Source: Dactylorhiza incarnata
Lineage: Eukaryota; Streptophyta; Magnoliopsida; Asparagales; Orchidaceae
Direction: 5' to 3'
NCBI GenBank assembly: GCA_033032865.1
Contig: JAWHQI010001499.1
Span: 1 to 64,000 of the forward strand
DNA: 64,000 nt
In this document: in pieces, positions 9,353 to 21,219 of the stretch
Numbering within the stretch: position 1 is the first letter of the stretch
Layout of the letters: every line of letters starts with the position of its first letter
Program-made: the position numbers and the translations under genes
Notes under the pieces: generated by a model
Database searches by the model: none
Told to the model about the DNA's origin: nothing
The model's input: the letters and a program-made list of their open reading frames with translations, nothing else

Positions 9353-9827
9353 ACTTTTTCTTTTCTTTCGGCTAATTAACGAATAGGGAAGAAGACGAAT
9401 AAGAGTTGGTAGGAGAGAGAGCGTTGGATGGCAAAATCGAGCATCGAAGAAGGTGCAGTAGTCATGATTCGCTCGGAGGAGAAAGGTGTCGGGCATCGAA
9501 GAAGGTGCAACTCGTTTTTTTAACGAGTATTTTTAGGGCTCAATTGCACAAAAGTGCGGTGCAACTAGCCAGATAAAAAGTGTCGTTAACCATTCCCTTA
9601 ATCAATCCACAAGTATTTTCCCCCATCTTGATTTTTTGTCAAGAGCTCAATAAATTGCTGATTGCAATCCATATGGAGGCTCCAGGTTGAATTGAACAAA
9701 AATTTGACCATTATCATGGATTATTGGTCACAAGCTCTCTAAAGAATGGAGGGAGTGAAGCCGAATCCGTTTAAGAATTTGATCATCATCTTAATTAATT
9801 ACCGGTCATAATACTATCCGATGGAGC
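9353..9827. other. Unassigned region
   Basis: No gene seen. Part of it repeats a short motif (GCATCGAAGAAGGTGCA near 9440 and 9492). It ends at the Mutator-like MITE target duplication. Confidence 0.3.
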
Positions 9828-9987
9828 CAAGTGGAGGCGAAATTTTTGGGTCTGGGTCCAGGACCCAGGTTTTTTTAGGTCCAGGATATCCCAGATACCC
9901 ATTTGCACTAAGGTGGGGCCATCTCGGGTGTGGCGGGGATATCTCGGGTGTGTAAACAATAAAATCTGACAAACATATTTGCGCGTC

Positions 9988-10669
9988 TGTACAACCCGTA
10001 TTCGTCGAGTGGGCCCCACAGGCCAACTTGGCGAGACCTAGGCCAGTCAGATCATTCGCCCCGGCTCAGACAGGTGAAAATACCCCCGGGTTAGTGGGGG
10101 TAAGCTGCAGGAGAGAAGGAGCTGGGCGAGTGGTGCCCTCACGGACCACTCGCCCGGAAGCGTGGGCATTCGCCCAGCTAAGCGGGTGCCCAGCGGGTGG
10201 TACCCTCACGGACCACTCGCCCAAAAGGCTTTGAGGGGGAAATGACCATAATACCCCTTGTGGGCTGCAAATAGCCCTTCGGAACAGCGGAGTTAGGCTA
10301 TTAGCAGACCAATTTGGGGTGCGGTTAGTAAAACTAAAAGACGGATTAATGTTATTTGCAGACCTGCCTAGAAAAATCTATAAATAGACCCTTAAGGGCA
10401 CCTTGGAGGAGATCCGATTCCTTGAGAGTCCTCTCCTCCAGGCTAGTTTGGTTGGCAGTCCGTGTCCTCCAAGGTGCCCGGCTGAGCTTTGGTTTGGGAG
10501 GGGAAGCTCTCTAAGATCTTCCGGGTGTGTGGCGGGACCTCCTCGCTACAGCCTTGGGTCTATTCCAAGTTTCTCATCCACCGGTCAGAGGGTCTAGGGA
10601 GGGAGAAGTAAGCGTCGGCTACACCCCCCAGTGGGTCCGAACTCAGGAGACCAGTTGCTGGTTTCAACA
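9988..10669 (+). repeat. 5' LTR of the Tat element
   Basis: TG...CA ends. It contains a strong hairpin, GGGCGAGTGGT at 10124-10134 pairing with ACCACTCGCCC at 10145-10155, and a second copy of its right arm near 10208. The sequence after the LTR (TTTTTGGTGCGGTGAGCG) is the expected primer-binding position, but I could not assign a tRNA. Confidence 0.92.
10379..10386 (+). promoter_or_regulatory. LTR TATA box of the Tat element
   Basis: TATAAATA in the 5' LTR, repeated at 37277-37284 in the 3' LTR. This places the probable transcription start near 10415, leaving about 255 bp of R-U5. Confidence 0.7.
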
Positions 10670-10700
10670 TTTTTGGTGCGGTGAGCGTGGACCGTAGCCG

Positions 10701-12254
10701 GTGAAGGAAAATTTCAAGCTAGGTTCGATGACAGGAGGTGGGGAAAATGGTTCAGACCTAGGCCACTCGCAGCCGCCAGCAACAGGGGAGTGGCTGGAGA
10801 TGTTTGAGAAGTTCAAGCGAGAAGTCCTGCAGACAGTTCTCGCTGGGCGGAGCGAGTGCGAGACCCCGACAGTCCCCCGTGGTTCCGCCCCTGCAGATCG
10901 GCGAGAACGCACCGGGGCAGCGGCTGGGGAAGGAGGTGCCAGCAGAAGGCAGTGCGCGAGATCTCCCCGGGCGGCAGGTGTTCAGCTGCCCGGCGAGTGC
11001 TGAGGTGTGCGAGCTGGCTCCGCGCGAGAGGACCATTCGCCGAGCAGGGGAAGGGAGCCCCTTTTGCGAGATGATCCTCTCGGCCCCAGTGCCAGAGGGG
11101 TTTCGAGGGCCGGAGATGTCCTACTACACCGGCAAGGAGGACCCAGTCGTGCACCTGCAGTGGTTTGAGGACATGACGTCAATCCTTCCCATGTCGGATG
11201 CTTTTCAATGCCGACTCTTCGCAACCACCCTGAAGGAGAAAGGCAGGGACTGGTTCCACCAGCTTCCCACAGGTTCCATCTACGCGTTCGATGATTTGCA
11301 CCGGGGCTTCCGGCTGCGCTTCTCGACGTCGAAAAAGAGGAAGAAGGATGCGGAGGCTCTCTTCAAGATCAGGCAAAGGGAGGGGAATCCCTGGCACATG
11401 TACGTGGATAGGTTCCAGGAGGAGATACACCTTGTGCAGGAGGTACCGGGATTCGCCCTCAAGATGGCGTTCATCGTAGGGTTGCGAGATGGGTTCTTCA
11501 AGATGGACCTGAAGAGAAGGCCTCCTTTGTCCTTTGAGGAGTTGATGGAGCGAGCAGCAGAGGAGATTGAAGGGGAGGGCGGCCAACCCGGAGTTCTACA
11601 AGAGGTGGCGAAGATGAGTGAGCCCGAGGTGAGGCAGCAAGAAGGAAGAAGGCGAGAAGAACCCAGGGGTCAGGGGTTCGAAAGACCGCCTCGGAATTGG
11701 AGGAATCAAGAGCCCAACAACAGGTTGGGCTGGAGGCACCAGGAAGGACCAGCGAGAGGTCAGGGAAGGGGGGTATCAAGGAAGAGAGGCGGGAGGAATA
11801 AATCCGGGTGGAGGCAAGGTCCCAGACCCCCTCACCCCCAAGGGAGCAAGCTATGACAGTAGGCCGAGGAAGAGGAGGTAGAGGAGCAAGAGGAGGGAGA
11901 GAAAGAGCAGGAAGAGTGGACAGGGTGGCGTTGCCCTATTGTGACTTTCACCAGGAAGAAGGTCACGCGACCGCCACCTGCCCAGAATTCTTGGAGATGA
12001 GAGGGAGAGGTCAACCACGGCGGCAGCAGGCCAGGATCGAGGAAGTGCTCCCAGAGGCGGAAGAGGACCGATGTGAGGACAGGGCGGATACAGGAGCCAG
12101 GGGGAATCGGGGTGATTCATGGTGGGGTTGGGATAGAAGCCTCTCGCAAAAGGAGCTTCCAGGCGATGTTCCGGAGAGACGTCGCATCAACTTCCCAGAC
12201 CCCACCCCCCACAGAGAAGCTCACCTTCTCCTCGGAAGACATGCCCGATTATGA
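10701..12254 (+). pseudogene. Gag of the Tat element (frameshifted)
   Basis: The structural protein of the retrotransposon particle. An N-terminal piece reads from the ATG at 10728 (or 10701), then the frame shifts near 10890. The main gag core runs to a stop at 11854-11856 (RDWFHQLP, FRLRFSTSK). It continues in another frame with a zinc-knuckle-like CDFHQEEGHATATC typical of Tat gag. At least two frameshifts make it non-functional. Confidence 0.8.
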
Positions 12255-12759
12255 GGACCCGTTCTGCGACGCCCTGGTGATCCAGACGGCGATAGAAAAC
12301 TTCACGGTCTCCCGGATCCTGGTGGACAATGGGAGCTCGGTGAATGTTATCTTCAAGAAGGCTTTCGATGCGATGGAGGTGGAGAAGAAAAGGGTGCAGG
12401 CCTCGGATGGGCCGCTGTTTGGTTTCTCAGGAGAAAGGAAGGAGGTTGAGGGAGGTGTCGGCCTCCAGGTGACATTAGGAGGGGTCCCGAGGAACTGCCG
12501 GTTCGTCATCGTTGACGCTCCGAGCAGCTACAATGCCATATTTGGGCGCCCTCTCATCAGTGCCTTCCGATGTGTGCCCTCATCATACCACCCGTGCTTG
12601 AAGTTCCATAGTGGAGGAGTCCAGATCCGAATCCGGGGAGATGCAAAGGTGGCCAAGCAGTGCTATGTGACTGCAGTCAATACCATCTCTTGGATGGCGG
12701 AGGCTGAGAAGATGGATGAAGAGATGAGGAGGCCGGAGGGGCCAGAAGAAGGAGTGTAG
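12073..12759 (+). pseudogene. Aspartic protease region of the Tat element
   Basis: A retropepsin-like domain with LVDNGSS in the active-site loop and FGRPLIS downstream. The usual DTG is DNG, a variant also met in Tat elements. The frame ends at TAG (12757-12759) and continues after it into the RT region in the same frame, so this is an in-frame nonsense change. The ancestral codon was probably CAG. Confidence 0.75.
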
Positions 12760-12834
12760 AAGAGGGGAGAAGAGGAAGAGGGTAGTGCCCGAAGAAAGGA
12801 GAGGGAGGTAGCTCAGGAGGAGCAGGTCGAACCG

Positions 12835-13926
12835 ATGGAGGAGGAAGGTGCAGCAGAGGAGAAAGCCAGGGTGGAGGGGCGAGAAGCGAGGGGCAGATGG
12901 GAAGAGCCGGCCCGGCTTGAAGCGGCAGAGGAAGTAGTGGAGATGGAGGTTATCACCCAGGGAGGAAGGGTGGAGAAGGTGCGTGTCAGCGGGGGCCTCG
13001 GCCCGAAAGACAGGGTGAGGATGCTGGAGTGCACTCAGAAGAACGTGGACATCTTCATATGGAGCGCGGTAAACATGCCCGACATCGAAGCGGACGTGGC
13101 TTGCCATCGTCTCAACCTTGAGCCAGGAGCCCGCCCCATCCGACAGAAAAGGAGGGCCTTCGCCGACAAACTCGAAGAACCAATCCGCGAGGAGGTGGCC
13201 AAGCTCCTTGAAGCAGGTTTTGTATCGGAGATCCAGTATCCAGGCTGGGTCTCCAATGTCGTCATGGTAAAAAAGGGCGATGGTCGCTGGCATGTGTGTA
13301 TTGACTTTTCTTTATTAAACAAAGCCTGCACTAAGGATTGTTATCCCCTGCCTCGGATCGACGCGCTGGTTGACTCAGCCGTCGGTTTTTCTGTGATGAG
13401 TTTTTTGGATGCTTTTTCAGGTTATCACCAGATCAGGATGCACCCCCCGGATATCAAAGATGTCTCTTTCATCACCCGGGAGGGGTGCTACTGCTATAAG
13501 ATGATGCCCTTTGGGCTGAAAAATGCAGGAGCAACCTACCAGAAGATGATGGACCGGGTTTTTAAGGAGCAAAGAGGAAGAAACTTGGAGGTTTACGTAG
13601 ATGACCTCATGGTGAAGAGCAAGAGCGTGGGCATTCATCTCCGAGACCTCGAGGAAACCTTCGTCACCCTACGCAAGTACAAGATGTGCCTGAATCCCCT
13701 AAAGTGTGTGTTCGGGGCCAGCAATGGGAAATTCCTGGGACACCTTCTCACCCCTTCGGGGGTAGAACCTAACCCGGACAAGGTCAAAGCCATCATGGAG
13801 TTGGGATCGCCTCGGAATGCCAAGGAGGTCCAACGCTTGACGGGAAAACTCGCGGGGTTGATCAGGTTTCTCTCCCGGGCCGGAGAGAAATGCTCCCCCT
13901 TCTTCAAAACGTTACGAGGCAACTAG
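12835..13926 (+). pseudogene. Reverse transcriptase of the Tat element
   Basis: Complete RT domain: VCIDFSLLNKAC, YPLPRIDALV, MPFGLKNAGATYQ and the catalytic YVDDLMVKS. It ends at TAG (13924-13926), after which RNase H continues in the same frame. RT copies the element RNA into DNA within virus-like particles. Confidence 0.85.
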
Positions 13927-13968
13927 AAATTCGAGTGGACAAAGGAATGCGAGGAGGCCTTCCAGGCC

Positions 13969-14652
13969 TTGAAGGGTCAGCTCACCAAAGCTCCGCTACT
14001 CCAAGGTCCCAAGGAGGGGGAAGATCTATCCCTATATCTCAGAGTCGGGACTGAGGCTGTAAGCTCCGTCCTGGTCCGGGAAGAAGGCAAGAAGCAGCTG
14101 CCTATCTATTACGTGAGTAGGGTCCTAAAGGAGGCGGAGCTCAGATACCCGATCTTGGAGAAGTTGGCCTTTGCTCTGGTCGTCGCAGCGAGTAAACTCA
14201 GGCCATACTTCCAGGCCCATTCAATTCAAGTAGTGACGGACCACCCTCTTCGCCAGATCTTCGAAGGAGTAGAGCATTCGGGGAGGCTAGCGAAGTGGTC
14301 GATAGAACTCAGCGAGTTCAATATCACCTTCGTCCCTCGGCTATCCATGAAGGCACAGGTGGTGGCGGATTTCATGGCAGATTTTATGGCCGAGATGGAG
14401 GAGGGTCAAGCCCCTCGTCATGTTCCATGGAAGCTGCTGGTTGACGGGGCCTCGGGTAAGAATTCTCTCGGAGGAGGGGTAGTGCTGGAGAGCCCTCACG
14501 GGGTGAAGATCGAGCAGACACTCGTTAAACATTTCCCAATCACCAACAACCAGGCGGAGTATGAGGCAGTGATCGTCGGTTTGCGTCTGGCTCGGGAACT
14601 GGGAGTCCATGATGTGGAGGTTCTCACCGACTCGATGATAATAGCCTCTTAG
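13969..14652 (+). pseudogene. RNase H plus archaeal-type RNase H of the Tat element
   Basis: The first part is the standard RT-linked RNase H (PIYYVSRVLKEAELRYP, VVTDHPLRQIF). The second, from about 14420, is the additional archaeal-type RNase H found in Tat elements (LLVDGASG, NNQAEYEAVIVGL, VLTDSM). It stops at TAG 14650-14652, where relatives have a glutamine before a KGE motif, so CAG to TAG is likely. Confidence 0.85.
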
Positions 14653-14706
14653 ATCAAGGGGGAGTTCGAGACGAGGGAACCTACACTCATAAGATACTTA
14701 GCCAAA

Positions 14707-16136
14707 GTGAGAAGCCTCATTGGAGCGTTCAAGACTTTCTCCATCAGGCACATCCCTCGGGAGGAGAGCGCCCAGGCGGATCGCTTGGCCAAGACCAGTC
14801 CCCGAGCCGGAGGAACCCTAACAGATCTGTTCCGTCCTTCGATCGAGGAAGGGGAACTCATGGAAATAGAGCATCGGCCCTCTTGGAAGGATCCCTTCGT
14901 TACCTTCCTCGCAACAGGGAAATTCCCGGAGGATGTTCCGGACCAAAGGCGCTTCCGGTACAAGTCCGCCTACTACGTGCTCCATGAGGGGGATCTGTAT
15001 CGGAAGACCCTCTCGGGCCTCTTGGCCCGGTGCATCTCGGAAGATGAAGTCCCGAGGATCTTGGAAGAAGTTCACTCTGGCGAGTGCGGCAGCCACTCGG
15101 GGAGCAGGATGTTGGAGGCAAGAATAATGAGGCAGGGATACTTTTGGCCAACCCTAAGCAAAGACGCGACCACCTTCGCCAAGAAATGCCATAAGTGCCA
15201 GATGTTCGCCCCGCTTCAGCTCATGCCAGCTCAGAGGCTAAGGAGTATCACGGTACCCTGGCCATTTGCCATATGGGGGATGGATCTGGTAGGACCCTTC
15301 CCCCAGGCTAGTGGGCAGAGGAGGTTTCTCTTAGTCATGATCGACTACTTCTCAAAGTGGTTGGAGTTCAAGGCGCTGGCTAAGGTCACCTCCCAGGTGG
15401 TCCGCAACTTCATATGGGGGGAGATCATCTGTCGGCATGGTCTTCCGCAGACCATAGTCACGGACAACGGTTCGCAGTTCGCAAGTGAGGAGTTCATCAG
15501 TTTCTGCGGCCAGTTGGGGATAGACCTCAGGTTTGCACCCGTCCACCATCCCAGGAGCAACGGGCAGGTGGAGGCGGCAAACAAGATTATCGTGAACTTG
15601 CTCAAGAAGAAGGTGGAAAATCTTAAGGGCAATTGGGTGGAGCAGCTCCCCTCGGTCCTGTGGGCTTTAAGAACCACCCCAACACCGCCACTGGAGAGAC
15701 CCCTTTCAAGCTCTCTCACGGCTGCGAGGTCGTCATTCCCATAGAGTTCGAAGTCATGACGCCACGGGTAAAGGCCGCCACGAATGGAGAGGAAGATTGG
15801 AGAGCTGGGAACGAAGAGGAGTTGCGGCTCTCCCTCGACCTCATCGAAGAAGCCCGGGATCTAGCAGCCATTCGCCAAGAAGAGGTCAAGCGGCGGATGG
15901 CCAAGTACTTCGACAAGCACATCAGGATCAAGCAGTTCGAAAAAGGGGACCTAATGCTCAAGAAGGTTGACGCGGCCGGGAGGTCTGCCACAGTGGGAAA
16001 GCTTAATCCCAACTGGGAAGGCCCCTATGTCGTGGAGGAAGCGCTAAAGTCTGGGGGGTATCGCCTTCAGAACGTGGAGGGCCAACCCCTTAGCCACACC
16101 AGGAGCGGTGACGATCTTAAACGTTTCTATCCCTGA
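14707..16136 (+). pseudogene. Integrase of the Tat element
   Basis: Zinc-binding CHKCQ followed by the catalytic core: D in WGMDLVGP, D in VTDNGSQF and E in NGQVEAAN. The frame shifts between 15633 and 15744; the C-terminal part (EKGDLMLKKV, NWEGPYVV) continues in the next frame to the stop at 16134-16136. Integrase inserts the cDNA; here it is broken. Confidence 0.85.
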
Positions 16137-16235
16137 AACTATGTAATAAAAATGTTTTGAAATAAGAATATTTTGTTTAACATGTGTTTGAGATCGATAC
16201 TGCATCTTGTAGGAAAAACTCCGAAAGCTCCAAAG

Positions 16236-17201
16236 ATGGCCCCGAGCGGACCCGCTGTCCAGGCTCTCATCTAGCTGACAGGTCCGAAGGCTCACTCGGT
16301 GGCAGGTTCTATGTTGAAGGAAAAATGGCCCCGAGCAGACCCGCTGTCCAGGCTCTCATCTAGCTGGCAGGTCCGAAGGCTCACTCGGTGGCAGGTTCTA
16401 TGTTGAAGGAAAAATGGCCCCGAGCAGACCCGCTGTCCAGGCTCTCATCTAGCTGGCAGGTCCGAAGGCTCACTCGGTGGCAGGTTCTCTGTTGAAGGAA
16501 AAATGGCCCCGAGCAGACCCGCTGTCCAGGCTCTCATCTAGCTGGCAGGTCCGAAGGCTCACTCGGTGGCAGGTTCTATGTTGAAGGAAAAATGACCCCG
16601 AGCAGACTCGCTGTCCAGGCTCTCATCTAGCTGGCAGGTCCGAAGGCTCACTCGGTGGCAGGTTCTATGTTGAAGGGAAAATGGCCCCGAGCAGACCCGC
16701 TGTCCAGTCTCTCATTTAGCTGGCAGGTCCGAAGGCTCACTCGGTGGCAGGTTCTATGTTGAAGGAAAAATGGCCCCGAGCAGACCCGCTGTCCAGGCTC
16801 TCATCTAGCTGGCAGGTCCGAAGGCTCACTCGGTGGCAGGTTCTATGTTGAAGGAAAAATGGCCCCGAGCAGAACCGCTGTCCAGGCTCTCATATAGCTG
16901 GCAGGTCCGAAGGCTCACTCGGTGGCAGGTTCTATGTTGAAGGAAAAATGGCCCCGAGAAGACCCGCTGTCCAGGCTCTCATCTAGCTGGCAGGTCTGAA
17001 GGCTCACTCGGTGACAGGTTCTATGTTGAAGGAAAAATGGCCCCGAGCAGACCCGCTGTCCAGGCTCTCATCTAGCTGACAGGTCTGAAGACTCACTCGG
17101 TGGCAGGTTCTATGTTGAAGGAAAAATGGCCCCGAGCAGACCCGCTGTCTAGGCTCTCATCTAGTTGACAGGTCCGAAGGCTCACTCGGTGGCAGGTTCT
17201 A
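16236..17201 (+). repeat. 89-bp tandem array in the 3' untranslated region of the Tat element
   Basis: Eleven units of exactly 89 bp, starting at ATGGCCCCGAGC (16236, 16325, 16414, 16503, 16592, 16681, 16770, 16859, 16948, 17037, 17126), with only scattered substitutions. Tandem repeats downstream of pol are a known feature of Tat/Ogre elements and can seed satellite DNA. Confidence 0.97.
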
Positions 17202-17571
17202 AATTCTCAAGGAGTGACCTCAAGAGCACTCGCATAGACCACGCGCCGGAACGGTGATTTCACCTCGCTTTCATAACTACCTAAACGCAGCCCCGTGATG
17301 CGCGAATGGTCCAAAGGCTCACTCGGTAGCGGGAAGTCGAAAAGAGCGATGCATCCTAGGTCGTCAACGAGAAGCGGCGAATGGTCAAGACAGTTACACT
17401 ACGACCTAGCGTCCTAACGAGCCTAGTGGGATATAGCGGCGAATGAGAAAAAAATTAAGATAGCACAAAAATTGTAATCAATATATATCTTTCAAGGGGA
17501 CTCGCCCAGTTCATGATTACATCCAAAAATGAAGAATAAAAAGAAAACAAAAAATATACAAAGGGCCCATC
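17202..17571 (+). other. Spacer between the tandem array and antisense gene 1
   Basis: No coding signal. It repeats the GCGAATGGTC and CACTCGGT motifs of the array in degraded form, so it looks like an older edge of the array. Confidence 0.4.
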
Positions 17572-19541
17572 TCATGGATCGGCAGGCTTCTCGCCAGAAG
17601 ATCCATCGCTTTCGCTCGAATCCGGTAGGAGGACATTTTCTCGCGGCTCGCCGTCCTCATCTTCCGGGAAGGGGATCGGAATGTAGAGCTCAGGGACGAC
17701 CTGTCGGGCAAAGAGGCATTCGGCCTCCTCCTTCAGGTACCCAGCCTGCCGCAGCACCTGCATCGCGTGCTTCACGGCGCTTTGAGCATTCTCCTGCATC
17801 AGCTGCTCTAGCTCATGGTGGGGATAAAAGTGCCCCCTGCTTCCTGAGGCGAGTGCCAAGGCATCGGCTTCTCGCGCCTGCTGAACCTCGGCCTTAGCCA
17901 GCCGGACTTCCTCCTCAAGATTGCCCACTCGCGCGCGAAGCATCTCGGCGATCATAGCGTCCTGAGAAAACGAAGGTGGTGAGAAGAAAGTGCGACAATC
18001 ATCAACGGTCATTCGCGGGGAGGAGGGAAATATACCTCTCTGACGGGACGGCTGGCGAGAAGGGCTTCCGCAGCTGCCAACTTCGTCTTGAGTTCCTGCG
18101 CCTCGGCCGAAACAAGGGCCCTGGTCTCCTCGACCTCGGCCAGACTTTGCGACAGACTGATGCTCCGGCGCGAAGACATATGCGCAAGCTCAAGGGCCCG
18201 CAGCAGGGCTCGAGCGGTCTCGTGGGCGAGAACCTGAGTCTTCTCGGCATCGAAGACTTCGGCATCGTCACGGCCATAGAGGGCATACGCCATGACGTAG
18301 GCCTCGCCGGTAGCGACATCGCTCTCTATCCAAGTCGAATGGAGGGTGGAGAGCGAGACCCGGTTATTGTTTCTGTCCCACTTCACTAGAGGAGCCCCCG
18401 AGGGATCCACGTACTTCTCGCCATTTGCGAAGTTCCGGTGGTCCCTGGGCAGCGGAGGCGGCGGCAACGACGATCTCGCCTGGATCCCAGTCCCGTCTGG
18501 CACACCCGACCCCAAGGTTTGGGCCGGCGCATCTGTCCCCTGGGTTAGGGCCGGCGCGCCCGTCCCCAGGGTTTGGGTCAGAGCACTCGCCCCTCGGGTC
18601 TCGTCCAAGATCCCCTTCCCCTTGGCGGAAAGACTTTTCGGCTTCTTGGAAGAAGAGGAAGTGAGCGCCCCGGGTTTTCGTTTCCGGCCGCTAGGTTTGG
18701 AGGAGGAAGGTTCCTCCAGGCAGGCATCCGCGGCCGCCTGTGCAAAGGATACAGAAACCCCAGGAGGTCGCGGCGGGTGAAGGGGGAAATTACGCACACC
18801 TGCATAAGAACGCGAAAGATTTAGCGAATCACGTAAGAACCGCCAAGCCAAAACGAATGCAGAAGGTCTCGAAAACTTACCCTCACCCTGCGGAATGGGC
18901 GGGAGCGAGTTGACATTTCGCCGGAGATGGACGAGGTCCATCCCGTGCTGAAGAATGTATTGATGCAGCTTGGCCTCGTACCCCCCTAAGGTCGGGGGAC
19001 GAAAGGTCGACTCCTCCTCCTGCACTGGGGCGAGAAGGGTATTCCCAAGGCTCCCGCCGACGAAGATGAAGCGGCGGACCTAGTCGTGGTTCTTGTTCGG
19101 GAGACCGTAGTGTTTGAGAGGGTTTTGACCCGAGAAGAAGGAGATGCCGTGTGAGCAGCGGAAGGTGTACAGTTTGCGGAAGACGGGTAGCGAGAACTCG
19201 ATCCACTCTTCTCGCAGGTAGCACGCGTACCCAACCAGCATGGCGATAGAGTTGGGATTGAGCTGGCTGGGCACGACCCCGTAGTACCGGAAAGTCTGGC
19301 GGAGTTCCGGCCAGATGGGAAGGCGAAACCCCACCTCGAAGTGCTCTAGCGGGATCGCGAGAGCACATGGCGAGATGGAGTTTAGACGCGCCTCCGGCTC
19401 GGGCTTTCGCGCCTCGAATGCCGGCGGAACGTAGTCAGCAACCGCGCTCAGGAAGGCCTCCTCGGAGAGGTCGCAGGAGTCGAAGACATGATTGACGAAT
19501 GCGCTGGCACACCTGGCCCTACCTTCAGCGTCGCCACCCAT
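17572..19541 (-). pseudogene. Antisense gene 1 of the Tat element (Transposase_28-like, 'putative gypsy type transposon')
   Basis: Transcribed opposite to gag-pol. ATG at 19541; the exon carries FRLPIWPELRQTFRYYG and SQLNPNSIAMLVGY, matching the family described as putative gypsy-type transposon proteins (PF04195, from memory). A proline/serine-rich middle, a lysine-rich patch (KKPKSLSAKGKG) and coiled-coil heptads follow. Introns are readable: 18880-18800 (81 nt, in frame) and 18035-17962 (GTATAT...CAG, phase 0), then a last exon ending EKPADP at 17572. One in-frame TAG at 19080-19082 (probably TGG to TAG) is the only defect. A TATA box lies upstream at 19654-19661. Antisense ORFs are known in Tat elements; function unknown. 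Confidence 0.75.
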
Positions 19542-19653
19542 TTCGCGAATGCTGGAGAAGACGGGAGCAGCAGAGAAGAGAGAAGCGCGAGTGCTAGCGC
19601 GAGGAGAGAGAGGGAGCGGATGGCAAGGTAATTAATATGGTGGTTGGACGGCC

Positions 19654-19661
19654 TATTTATA
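19654..19661 (-). promoter_or_regulatory. TATA box for antisense gene 1
   Basis: The minus strand reads CTTCTATAAATAGG, a textbook plant TATA box, about 115 bp upstream of the antisense ATG at 19541. It indicates the antisense gene has its own promoter, independent of the LTR. Confidence 0.6.
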
Positions 19662-20860
19662 GAAGAACTAAAAGACGCTTGGGCTTTCGAGGCAGCGGGT
19701 GTGCGGATAGCAATCGCGCCTTCCCGACGCCTCGAAACCCGGGCCGATCCCTCTCAACCATTAATGGCGAATGCCCAGTGGCTATCCGCTCGACGACCAC
19801 GCGAAAGAGTTACGAAAGCATTCGACAATATCATATCATTCAGCATGCTCAAGCAAGTTGCGAGAAATATAATCGAAAATAGAAATAAAGCACTCGCCAA
19901 GCACAGAATGTAAAATTATTACAGGCATAAATGGAGTCCAGTATCCTCAGCACCATAAATAGAATAAAGGGAAAAATACAAAGGAGGCGAATGAAGACCA
20001 GACTAGCGCTCCTCCCAGTACCACCGACCATGCCCTCGCGGCCCAGCCTCCGGAGGCATTCGCGGACGATAATACGCGAGCATGGAGGTGATCTCGTGAG
20101 ACGCCAGCTGAAGCTGATCCCGGGCTCGCGCAGCGTGCCTCCCGGGAGAAAGCTCCCCCTTCACCTCCCAGACGCTCCACCGCCGCGAGAAGGCGCGAAT
20201 AGTCCTTCCGAAGGTCCTTCAGCTCGCGCGTGACCTCCATCCGCACATCATCCACCTGGCCGGCGATGTTCCGTTGGATATGGATGAGCTTCCCCAAGAC
20301 CTCCGTGACTCGCTCCTTTAGGGTCGCGTGATCTGAGGAGTCGCCGAGGAAGTCAGAGAGATCCCCGGGAGAGGGGAGGGGCGAGAGAATTCCGTCTTCC
20401 CCCTCGTGGTAGGATCCAAAGGGAGAGGCTTCCCGATAGCCTGCGAGATCATAGACTGGTCAGTCACGTTAAACAAAGCGGATGCGCTAAATGCAGCAGA
20501 GGTCGCTAACCTAGTGAGGGGTCCCCATGACCGGAAGGACGAGACGAATGGGGGTGCGTTTTAAACAAACCGGCGGGAGGTAGGACCTTTCCCTTTCCAG
20601 GACGGTAGGGCTGTGAAGAAGGAGCTGGAGCATCCACAGGATCATCCGCTCGGTCCTGTTGACCGGGTCCCTTCTCGGGAGACACCCTCGGCTCATCCGC
20701 AAGCACAGAAGGATTCGGTCGAGCAGGGGAGCTCGGAGGAATGAAGTCCCGCGGCGAAAGGTCGGGGATGAGAGCTACGAAAAACAATGGTCAGTGACGA
20801 GCAGTATGAAGGACGAATCAAGAGGGTTCACAACTTACCGGACTGCAATGTGGTCTCGCC

Positions 20861-20864
<4 letters not shown>

Positions 20865-20896
<32 letters not shown>
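20865..20896 (+). repeat. Homopolymer run of 32 G
   Basis: Uninterrupted G on the + strand inside an exon of antisense gene 2. It is prone to slippage and to sequencing error, so its exact length, and any frame through it, is unreliable. Confidence 0.9.
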
Positions 20897-20897
<1 letters not shown>

Positions 20898-21219
20898 GGA
20901 GCAAGGTCCAGGTCTGGAGGAGGCCTCTCGTTCGCGAGAGGTGGCACCGCGGCACTGCTCGAGACTGCCCCGTGGCCGGCCTCAGGCACCGAAATCCCCT
21001 GCGAACGGCCAGAGCGAATGCAGGATAGGGGACAGGAACCAAACAGAAAGACAGGAGGAATCCTCATACCTGCATCTCGGGGTCCGGAGGATTCCTCGCC
21101 GGAAGAGTTTTCGTCGGAGGGGTATTCGCTGGAGGAGTTTTTGTAACATCCCTCAAACTGCTAGACCCCTAAGTTGGTTTTGTCATGACTAGGTCATGAC
21201 AAAACCATAGGGAGAGCCA

